Shown here: one piece after another, positions 18,765 through 30,037 of the stretch
How the letters are laid out: every line of letters begins with the position of its first letter
Position numbering within the stretch: the first letter of the stretch is position 1
NCBI GenBank assembly: GCA_030435675.1
Contig: JAUCMV010000008.1
Location: forward strand, 5,001-69,000
Reading direction: 5' to 3'
Origin: Steinernema hermaphroditum
Lineage: Eukaryota; Nematoda; Chromadorea; Rhabditida; Steinernematidae
Length of the DNA stretch: 64,000 nt
Made by a program: the position numbers and the translations under genes
Notes under the pieces: generated by a model
Told to the model about the DNA's origin: nothing
What the model saw: the letters and a program-made list of their open reading frames with translations, nothing else
Databases searched by the model: none

Positions 18765-21700
18765 TCATAAAAATGCTATGGTACTTTGGAGCAGGAGGGT
18801 CAGATGCAGAACTCTTTGTATGAACAAGGCACTACCTGTCTGGAATTGAAAGTTTTGCAGGAAACTAAGATAGTCCACAGTAAATCCAACGAGAGTAGGC
18901 GCGTTCGATCAGGCTCGTGCAGTTCTACAAGATCCAATCATAAAAATGCTATGGTACTTTGGAGCAGGAGGGTCAGATGCAGAACTCTTTGTATGAACAA
19001 GGCACTATCTGTCTGGAATTGAAAGTTTTGCAGGAAACTAAGATAGTCCACAGTAAATCCAACGAGAGTAGGCGCGTTCGATCAGGCTCGTGCAGTTCTA
19101 CAAGATCCAATCATAAAAATGCTATGGTACTTTGGAGCAGGAGGGTCAGATGCAGAACTCTTTGTATGAACAAGGCACTATCTGTCTCGAATTGAAAGTT
19201 TTGCAGGAAACTAAGATAGTCCACAGTAAATCCAACGAGAGTAGGCGCGTTCGATCAGGCTCGTGCAGTTCTACAAGATCCAATCATAAAAATGCTATGG
19301 CACTTTGGAGCAGGAGGGTCAGATGCAGAACTCTTTGTATGAACAAGGCACTATCTGTCTCGAATTGAAAGTTTTGCAGGAAACTAAGATAGTCCACAGT
19401 AAATCCAACGAGAGTAGGCGCGTTCGATCAGGCTCGTGCAGTTCTACAAGATCCAATCATAAAAATGCTATGGTACTTTGGAGCAGGAGGGTCAGATGCA
19501 GAACTCTTTGAATGAACAAGGCCCTATCTGTCTCGAATTGAAAGTTTTGCAGGAAACTAAGATAGTCCGCAGGGAATCCAACGAGAGTAGGCGCGTTCGA
19601 TCAGGCTCGTGCAGTTCTACAAGATCCGATCATAAAAATGCTATGGTACTTTGGAGCAGGAGGGTCAGATGCAGAACTCTTTGTATGAACAAGGCACTAT
19701 CTGTCTCGAATTGAAAGTTTTGCAGGAAACTAAGATAGTCCACAGTAAATCCAACGAGAGAAGGCGCGTTCGATCAGGCTCGTGCAGTTCTACAAGATCC
19801 GATCATAAAAATGCTATGGTACTTTGGAGCAGGAGGGTCAGATGCAGAACTCTTTGTATGAACAAGGCACTATCTGTCTGGAATTGAAAGTTTTGCAGGA
19901 AACTAAGATAGTCCACAGGAAATCCAACGAGAGTACGCGCGTTCGATCAGGCTCGTGCAGTTCTACAAGATCCAATCATAAAAATTGGAGCGGAGGGGTC
20001 AGATGCAGAACTCTTTGTATGAACAAGGCCCTATCTGTCTCGAATTGAAAGTTTTGCAGGAAACTAAGATAGTCCACAGGAAATCCAACGAGAGTAGGCG
20101 CGTTCGATCAGGCTCGTGCAGTTCTACACGATCCAATCATAAAAATGCTATGGTACTTTGGAGCAGGAGGGTCAGATGCAGAACTCTTTGTATGAACAAG
20201 GCACTATCTGTCTCGAATTGAAAGGTTTGGAGGAAACTAAGATAGTCCACAGTAAATCCAACGAGAGTAGGCGCGTTCGATCAGGCTCGTGCAGTTCTAC
20301 AAGATCCAATCATAAAAATGCTATGGTACTTTGGAACAGGAGGGTCAGATGCAGAACTCTTTGTATGAACAAGGCACTATCTGTCTCGAATTGAAAGTTT
20401 TGCAGGAAACTAAGATAGTCCACAGTAAATCCAACGAGAGTAGGCGCGTTCGATCAGGCTCGTGCAGTTCTACAAGATCCAATCATAAAAATGCTATGGT
20501 ACTTTGGAGCAGGAGGGTCAGATGCAGAACTCTTTGTATGAACAAGGCCCTATCTGTCTCGAATTGAAAGTTTTGCAGGAAACTAAGATAGTCCGCAGGG
20601 AATCCAACGAGAGTAGGCGCGTTCGATCAGGCTCGTGCAGTTCTACAAGATCCGATCATAAAAATGCTATGGTACTTTGGAGCAGGAGGGTCAGATGCAG
20701 AACTCTTTGTATGAACAAGGCACTATCTGTCTCGAATTGAAAGTTTTGCAGGAAACTAAGATAGTCCACAGTAAATCCAACGAGAGAAGGCGCGTTCGAT
20801 CAGGCTCGTGCAGTTCTACAAGATCCAATCATAAAAATGCTATGGTACTTTGGAGCAGGAGGGTCAGATGCAGAACTCTTTGTATGAACAAGGCACTATC
20901 TGTCTCGAATTGAAAGTTTTGCAGGAAACTAAGATAGTCCACAGTAAATCCAACGAGAGAAGGCGCGTTCGATCAGGCTCGTGCAGTTCTACAAGATCCA
21001 ATCATAAAAATGCTATGGTACTTTGGAGCAGGAGGGTCAGATGCAGAACTCTTTGTATGAACAAGGCCCTATCTGTCTCGAATTGAAAGTTTTGCAGGAA
21101 ACTAAGATAGTCCACAGTAAATCCAACGAGAGTAGGCGCGTTCGATCAGGCTCGTGCAGTTCTACAAGATCCAATCATAAAAATGCTATGGTACTTTGGA
21201 GCAGGAGGGTCAGATGCAGAACTCTTTGTATGAACAAGGCCCTATCTGTCTCGAATTGAAAGTTTTGCAGGAAACTAAGATAGTCCGCAGGGAATCCAAC
21301 GAGAGTAGGCGCGTTCGATCAGGCTCGTGCAGTTCTACAAGATCCGATCATAAAAATGCTATGGTACTTTGGAGCAGGAGGGTCAGATGCAGAACTCTTT
21401 GTATGAACAAGGCACTATCTGTCTCGAATTGAAAGTTTTGCAGGAAACTAAGATAGTCCACAGTAAATCCAACGAGAGAAGGCGCGTTCGATCAGGCTCG
21501 TGCAGTTCTACAAGATCCAATCATAAAAATGCTATGGTACTTTGGAGCAGGAGGGTCAGATGCAGAACTCTTTGTATGAACAAGGCCCTATCTGTCTCGA
21601 ATTGAAAGTTTTGCAGGAAACTAAGATAGTCCGCAGGAAATCCAACGAGAGTAGGCGCGTTCGATCAGGCTCGTGCAGTTCTACAAGATCCAATCATAAA

Positions 21701-24700
21701 AATTGGAGCGGAGGGGTCAGATGCATAACTCTTTGTATGAACAAGGCCCTAACTGTCTCGAATTGAAAGTTTTGCAGGAAACTAAGATAGTCCACAGTAA
21801 TCCCAACGGGAATAGGCGTGTTCGATCAGGCTCGTGCAGTTCTACAAGATCCAATCATAAAAATGCTATGGTACTTTGGAGCAGGAGGGTCAGATGCAGA
21901 ACTCTTTGTATGAACAAGGCCCTATCTGTCTCGAATTGAAAGTTTTGCAGGAAACTAAGATAGTCCACAGTAAATCCAACGAGAGAAGGCGCGTTCGATC
22001 AGGCTCGTGCAGTTCTACAAGATCCAATCATAAAAATGCTATGGTACTTTGGAGCAGGAGGGTCAGATGCAGAACTCTTTGTATGAACAAGGCCCTATCT
22101 GTCTCGAATTGAAAGTTTTGCAGGAAACTAAGATAGTCCACAGTAATCCCAACGGGAGTAGGCGCGTTCGATCAGGCTCGTGCAGTTCTACACGATCCAA
22201 TCATAAAAATGCTATGGTACTTTGGAGCAGGAGAGTCAGATGCAGAACTCTTTGTATGAACAAGGCCCTATCTGTCTCGAATTGAAAGTTTTGCAGGAAA
22301 CTAAGATAGTCCACAGTAATCCCAACGGGAATAGGCGCGTTCGATCAGGCTCGTGCAGTTCTACAAGATCCAATCATAAAAATGCTATGGTACTTTGGAG
22401 CAGGAGGGTCAGATGCAGAACTCTTTGTATGAACAAGGCCCTATCTGTCTCGAATTGAAAGTTTTGCAGGAAACTAAGATAGTCCGCAGGAAATCCAACG
22501 AGAGTAGGCGCGTTCGATCAGGCTCGTGCAGTTCTACAAGATCCAATCATAAAAATTGGAGCGGAGGGGTCAGATGCATAACTCTTTGTATGAACAAGGC
22601 TCTAACTGTCTCGAATTGAAAGTTTTGCAGGAAACTAAGATAGTCCACAGTAATCCCAACGGGAATAGGCGTGTTCGATCAGGCTCGTGCAGTTCTACAA
22701 GATCCAATCATAAAAATGCTATGGTACTTTGGAGCAGGAGGGTCAGATGCAGAACTCTTTGTATGAACAAGGCCCTATCTGTCTCGAATTGAAAGTTTTG
22801 CAGGAAACTAAGATAGTCCACAGTAATCCCAACGGGAGTTGGCGCGTTCGATCAGGCTCGTGCAGTTCTACACGATCCAATCATAAAAATGCTATGGTAC
22901 TTTGGAGCAGGAGGGTCAGATGCAGAACTCTTTGTATGAACAAGGCCCTATCTGTCTCGAATTGAAAGTTTTGCAGGAAACTAAGATAGTCCACAGGAAA
23001 TCCAACGAGAGTACGCGCGTTCGATCAGGCTCGTGCAGTTCTACAAGATTCAATCATAAAAATTGGAGCGGAGGGGTCAGATGCAGAACTCTTTGTATGA
23101 ACAAAGCCCTATCTGTCTCGAATTGAAAGTTTTGCAGGAAACTAAGATAGTCCACAGGAAATCCAACGAGAGTAGGCGCGTTCGATCAGGCTCGTGCAGT
23201 TCTACAAGATCCGATCATAAAAATGCTATGGTACTTTGGAGCAGGAGGGTCAGATGCAGAACTCTTTGTATGAACAAGGCACTATCTGTCTCGAATTGAA
23301 AGTTTTGCAGGAAACTAAGATAGTCCACAGGAAATCCAACGAGAGTACGCGCGTTCGATCAGGCTCGTGCAGTTCTACAAGATCCAATCATAAAAATTGG
23401 AGCGGAGGGGTCAGATGCAGAACTCTTTGTATGAACAAGGCCCTATCTGTCTCGAATTGAAAGTTTTGCAGGAAACTAAGATAGTCCACAGTAAATCCAA
23501 CGAGAGAAGGCGCGTTCGATCAGGCTCGTGCAGTTCTACACGATCCAATCATAAAAATGCTATGGTACTTTGGAGCAGGAGGGTCAGATGCAGAACTCTT
23601 TGTATGAACAAGGCACTATCTGTCTGGAATTGAAAGTTTTGCAGGAAACTAAGATAGTCCACAGTAAATCCAACGAGAGAAGGCGCGTTCGATCAGGCTC
23701 GTGCAGTTCTACAAGATCCGATCATAAAAATGCTATGGTACTTTGGAGCAGGAGGGTCAGATGCAGAACTCTTTGTATGAACAAGGCACTATCTGTCTCG
23801 AATTGAAAGTTTTGCAGGAAACTAAGATAGTCCACAGGAAATCCAACGAGAGTACGCGCGTTCGATCAGGCTCGTGCAGTTCTACAAGATCCAATCATAA
23901 AAATTGGAGCGGAGGGGTCAGATGCAGAACTCTTTGTATGAACAAGGCCCTATCTGTCTCGAATTGAAAGTTTTGCAGGAAACTAAGATAGTCCACAGGA
24001 AATCCAACGAGAGTAGGCGCGTTCGATCAGGCTCGTGCAGTTCTACAAGATCCGATCATAAAAATGCTATGGTACTTTGGAGCAGGAGGGTCAGATGCAG
24101 AACTCTTTGTATGAACAAGGCACTATCTGTCTCGAATTGAAAGTTTTGCAGGAAACTAAGATAGTCCACAGTAAATCCAACGAGAGAAGGCGCGTTCGAT
24201 CAGGCTCGTGCAGTTCTACAAGATCCGATCATAAAAATGCTATGGTACTTTGGAGCAGGAGGGTCAGATGCAGAACTCTTTGTATGACCAAGGCACTATC
24301 TGTCTCGAATTGAAAGTTTTGCAGGAAACTAAGATAGTCCACAGGAAATCCAACGAGAGTACGCGCGTTCGATCAGGCTCGTGCAGTTCTACAAGATCCA
24401 ATCATAAAAATTGGAGCGGAGGGGTCAGATGCAGAACTCTTTGTATGAACAAAGCCCTATCTGTCTCGAATTGAAAGTTTTGCAGGAAACTAAGATAGTC
24501 CACAGTAAATCCAACGAGAGAAGGCGCGTTCGATCAGGCTCGTGCAGTTCTACAAGATCCGATCATAAAAATGCTATGGTACTTTGGAGCAGGAGGGTCA
24601 GATGCAGAACTCTTTGTATGAACAAGGCACTATCTGTCTCGAATTGAAAGTTTTGCAGGAAACTAAGATAGTCCACAGGAAATCCAACGAGAGTACGCGC

Positions 24701-27700
24701 GTTCGATCAGGCTCGTGCAGTTCTACAAGATCCAATCATAAAAATTGGAGCGGAGGGGTCAGATGCAGAACTCTTTGTATGAACAAGGCCCTATCTGTCT
24801 CGAATTGAAAGTTTTGCAGGAAACTAAGATAGTCCACAGGAAATCCAACGAGAGTAGGCGCGTTCGATCAGGCTCGTGCAGTTCTACAAGATCCGATCAT
24901 AAAAATGCTATGGTACTTTGGAGCAGGAGGGTCAGATGCAGAACTCTTTGTATGAACAAGGCACTATCTGTCTCGAATTGAAAGTTTTGCAGGAAACTAA
25001 GATAGTCCACAGGAAATCCAACGAGAGTACGCGCGTTCGATCAGGCTCGTGCAGTTCTACAAGATCCAATCATAAAAATTGGAGCGGAGGGGTCAGATGC
25101 AGAACTCTTTGTATGAACAAGGCCCTATCTGTCTCGAATTGAAAGTTTTGCAGGAAACTAAGATAGTCCACAGGAAATCCAACGAGAGTAGGCGCGTTCG
25201 ATCAGGCTCGTGCAGTTCTACAAGATCCGATCATAAAAATGCTATGGTACTTTGGAGCAGGAGGGTCAGATGCAGAACTCTTTGTATGAACAAGGCACTA
25301 TCTGTCTCGAATTGAAAGTTTTGCAGGAAACTAAGATAGTCCACAGTAAATCCAACGAGAGAAGGCGCGTTCGATCAGGCTCGTGCAGTTCTACAAGATA
25401 CGATCATAAAAATGCTATGGTACTTTGGAGCAGGAGGGTCAGATGCAGAACTCTTTGTATGAACAAGGCACTATCTGTCTCGAATTGAAAGTTTTGCAGG
25501 AAACTAAGATAGTCCACAGGAAATCCAACGAGAGTACGCGCGTTCGATCAGGCTCGTGCAGTTCTACAAGATTCAATCATAAAAATTGGAGCGGAGGGGT
25601 CAGATGCAGAACTCTTTGTATGAACAAAGCCCTATCTGTCTCGAATTGAAAGTTTTGCAGGAAACTAAGATAGTCCACAGGAAATCCAACGAGAGTAGGC
25701 GCGTTCGATCAGGCTCGTGCAGTTCTACAAGATCCGATCATAAAAATGCTATGGTACTTTGGAGCAGGAGGGTCAGATGCAGAACTCTTTGTATGAACAA
25801 GGCACTATCTGTCTGGAATTGAAAGTTTTGCAGGAAACTAAGATAGTCCACAGTAAATCCAACGAGAGTAGGCGCGTTCGATCAGGCTCGTGCAGTTCTA
25901 CAAGATCCAATCATAAAAATGCTATGGCACTTTGGAGCAGGAGGGTCAGATGCAGAACTCTTTGTATGAACAAGGCACTATCTGTCTCGAATTGAAAGTT
26001 TTGCAGGAAACTAAGATAGTCCACAGGAAATCCAACGAGAGTACGCGCGTTCGATCAGGCTCGTGCAGTTCTACAAGATCCAATCATAAAAATTGGAGCG
26101 GAGGGGTCAGATGCAGAACTCTTTGTATGAACAAGGCCCTATCTGTCTCGAATTGAAAGTTTTGCAGGAAACTAAGATAGTCCACAGGAAATCCAACGAG
26201 AGTAGGCGCGTTCGATCAGGCTCGTGCAGTTCTACAAGATCCGATCATAAAAATGCTATGGTACTTTGGAGCAGGAGGGTCAGATGCAGAACTCTTTGTA
26301 TGAACAAGGCACTATCTGTCTCGAATTGAAAGTTTTGCAGGAAACTAAGATAGTCCACAGTAAATCCAACGAGAGAAGGCGCGTTCGATCAGGCTCGTGC
26401 AGTTCTACAAGATCCGATCATAAAAATGCTATGGTACTTTGGAGCAGGAGGGTCAGATGCAGAACTCTTTGTATGACCAAGGCACTATCTGTCTCGAATT
26501 GAAAGTTTTGCAGGAAACTAAGATAGTCCACAGGAAATCCAACGAGAGTACGCGCGTTCGATCAGGCTCGTGCAGTTCTACAAGATCCAATCATAAAAAT
26601 TGGAGCGGAGGGGTCAGATGCAGAACTCTTTGTATGAACAAAGCCCTATCTGTCTCGAATTGAAAGTTTTGCAGGAAACTAAGATAGTCCACAGTAAATC
26701 CAACGAGAGAAGGCGCGTTCGATCAGGCTCGTGCAGTTCTACAAGATCCGATCATAAAAATGCTATGGTACTTTGGAGCAGGAGGGTCAGATGCAGAACT
26801 CTTTGTATGAACAAGGCACTATCTGTCTCGAATTGAAAGTTTTGCAGGAAACTAAGATAGTCCACAGGAAATCCAACGAGAGTACGCGCGTTCGATCAGG
26901 CTCGTGCAGTTCTACAAGATCCAATCATAAAAATTGGAGCGGAGGGGTCAGATGCAGAACTCTTTGTATGAACAAGGCCCTATCTGTCTCGAATTGAAAG
27001 TTTTGCAGGAAACTAAGATAGTCCACAGGAAATCCAACGAGAGTAGGCGCGTTCGATCAGGCTCGTGCAGTTCTACAAGATCCGATCATAAAAATGCTAT
27101 GGTACTTTGGAGCAGGAGGGTCAGATGCAGAACTCTTTGTATGAACAAGGCACTATCTGTCTCGAATTGAAAGTTTTGCAGGAAACTAAGATAGTCCACA
27201 GGAAATCCAACGAGAGTACGCGCGTTCGATCAGGCTCGTGCAGTTCTACAAGATTCAATCATAAAAATTGGAGCGGAGGGGTCAGATGCAGAACTCTTTG
27301 TATGAACAAAGCCCTATCTGTCTCGAATTGAAAGTTTTGCAGGAAACTAAGATAGTCCACAGGAAATCCAACGAGAGTAGGCGCGTTCGATCAGGCTCGT
27401 GCAGTTCTACAAGATCCGATCATAAAAATGCTATGGTACTTTGGAGCAGGAGGGTCAGATGCAGAACTCTTTGTATGAACAAGGCACTATCTGTCTCGAA
27501 TTGAAAGTTTTGCAGGAAACTAAGATAGTCCACAGGAAATCCAACGAGAGTACGCGCGTTCGATCAGGCTCGTGCAGTTCTACAAGATCCAATCATAAAA
27601 ATTGGAGCGGAGGGGTCAGATGCAGAACTCTTTGTATGAACAAGGCCCTATCTGTCTCGAATTGAAAGTTTTGCAGGAAACTAAGATAGTCCACAGTAAA

Positions 27701-29667
27701 TCCAACGAGAGAAGGCGCGTTCGATCAGGCTCGTGCAGTTCTACAAGATCCAATCATAAAAATGCTATGGTACTTTGGAGCAGGAGGGTCAGATGCAGAA
27801 CTCTTTGCATGAACAAGGCACTATCTGTCTCGAATTGAAAGTTTTGCAGGAAACTAAGATAGTCCACAGGAAATCCAACGAGAGTAGGCGCGTTCGATCA
27901 GGCTCGTGCAGTTCTACAAGATCCGATCATAAAAATGCTATGGTACTTTAGAGCAGGAGGGTCAGATGCAGAACTCTTTGTATGAACAAGGCACTATCTG
28001 TCTCGAATTGAAAGTTTTGCAGGAAACTAAGATAGTCCACAGGAAATCCAACGAGAGTACGCGCGTTCGATCAGGCTCGTGCAGTTCTACAAGATTCAAT
28101 CATAAAAATTGGAGCGGAGGGGTCAGATGCAGAACTCTTTGTATGAACAAAGCCCTATCTGTCTCGAATTGAAAGTTTTGCAGGAAACTAAGATAGTCCA
28201 CAGGAAATCCAACGAGAGTAGGCGCGTTCGATCAGGCTCGTGCAGTTCTACAAGATCCGATCATAAAAATGCTATGGTACTTTGGAGCAGGAGGGTCAGA
28301 TGCAGAACTCTTTGTATGAACAAGGCACTATCTGTCTCGAATTGAAAGTTTTGCAGGAAACTAAGATAGTCCACAGGAAATCCAACGAGAGTACGCGCGT
28401 TCGATCAGGCTCGTGCAGTTCTACAAGATCCAATCATAAAAATTGGAGCGGAGGGGTCAGATGCAGAACTCTTTGTATGAACAAGGCCCTATCTGTCTCG
28501 AATTGAAAGTTTTGCAGGAAACTAAGATAGTCCACAGTAAATCCAACGAGAGAAGGCGCGTTCGATCAGGCTCGTGCAGTTCTACAAGATCCAATCATAA
28601 AAATGCTATGGTACTTTGGAGCAGGAGGGTCAGATGCAGAACTCTTTGCATGAACAAGGCACTATCTGTCTCGAATTGAAAGTTTTGCAGGAAACTAAGA
28701 TAGTCCACAGGAAATCCAACGAGAGTAGGCGCGTTCGATCAGGCTCGTGCAGTTCTACAAGATCCGATCATAAAAATGCTATGGTACTTTAGAGCAGGAG
28801 GGTCAGATGCAGAACTCTTTGTATGAACAAGGCACTATCTGTCTCGAATTGAAAGTTTTGCAGGAAACTAAGATAGTCCACAGGAAATCCAACGAGAGTA
28901 CGCGCGTTCGATCAGGCTCGTGCAGTTCTACAAGATCCAATCATAAAAATTGGAGCGGAGGGGTCAGATGCAGAACTCTTTGTATGAACAAGGCCCTATC
29001 TGTCTCGAATTGAAAGTTTTGCAGGAAACTAAGATAGTCCACAGGAAATCCAACGAGAGTACGCGCGTTCGATCAGGCTCGTGCAGTTCTACAAGATCCA
29101 ATCATAAAAATTGGAGCGGAGGGGTCAGATGCAGAACTCTTTGTATGAACAAGGCCCTATCTGTCTCGAATTGAAAGTTTTGCAGGAAACTAAGATAGTC
29201 CACAGGAAATCCAACGAGAGTAGGCGCGTTCGATCAGGCTCGTGCAGTTCTACACGATCCAATCATAAAAATGCTATGGTACTTTGGAGCAGGAGGGTCA
29301 GATGCAGAACTCTTTGTATGAACAAGGCCCTATCTGTCTCGAATTGAAAGTTTTGCAGGAAACTAAGATAGTCCACAGTAAATCCAACGAGAGTAGGCGC
29401 GTTCGATCAGGCTCGTGCAGTTCTACAAGATCCAATCATAAAAATGCTATGGTACTTTGGAGCAGGAGGGTCAGATGCAGAACTCTTTGTATGAACAAGG
29501 CACTATCTGTCTCGAATTGAAAGTTTTGCAGGAAACTAAGATAGTCCACAGTAAATCCAACGAGAGTAGGCGCGTTCGATCAGGCTCGTGCAGTTCTACA
29601 AGATCCAATCATAAAAATGCTATGGCACTTTGGAGCAGGAGGGTCAGATGCAGAACTCTTTGTATGA
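18638..29667 (-). repeat. 11-kb satellite-like 5' array of 65 monomers (copy 5)
   Basis: I count 46 units of 173 bp and 19 of 161 bp plus 13 bp, which sums exactly to 11,030 bp. The 161-bp form lacks 12 bp (GCTATGGTACTT) and has a slightly altered GGAGCGGAGGGG next to the gap. The first short unit ends near 20010; from about 23 kb short and long units alternate as dimers (334 bp) and trimers (507 bp). Point variants recur at fixed distances of 692, 841, 853 and 2189 bp, showing nested higher-order duplication. No open frame of interest runs through it. Confidence 0.95.
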
Positions 29668-30037
29668 GTATTTCGAGTATTTTATTTGCAATCTCATAAG
29701 TTTCCACAAAGTTGCACCCAGGTATAACTACCAATCAAGTATGTAGGATCATCTTTTCTTCATGCTTCACTCCTTATTTGACTTCATCGCTTATGTCTTG
29801 GGCATCGGATGATGTTGATGTTGGCACAACACCAGCTTTGGTTTTTCTTCATTTGGCCTTTTCCTTCGTCCAGTCCAGGCACTGCCGCTGGAAGCCATCA
29901 GAACCTCAGCCTTATCGGTGTCCCATATGTGAAGTCAGTGGTGGGTGACCAGAACCAACTGATCAGTCACGGGTGGCCTCACCTAGCCGCGAAGACGGTC
30001 ACCTTCGGAAGAATCGGTTGCTCAGTCAGGAGGAGCG
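29668..30037 (-). other. 3' UTR (copy 6)
   Basis: 370 bp, matching copy 2; AATAAA at 29681-29686. Confidence 0.8.

Larger units (their letters stand above)
15415..29667 (-). mobile_element. RTE-type retrotransposon copy 5 with expanded 5' satellite
   Basis: At 14,253 bp it is more than three times the reference length, entirely because of 65 monomers upstream of an otherwise normal element. Coding region and 3' UTR are intact apart from one extra T near 15770 in the 3' UTR. Confidence 0.93.

Noticed and set aside
18638..29667. Regular repeats suggesting a CRISPR array
   Set aside because: Units are contiguous 161-173-bp direct repeats with no unique spacers, attached to a eukaryotic retrotransposon; no cas genes.
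2558..29699. Series of 74-85-codon plus-strand frames, one per monomer
   Set aside because: They overlap from unit to unit, open with TTG, follow from the monomer having few plus-strand stops, and vary with every monomer change. They are antisense to the element.
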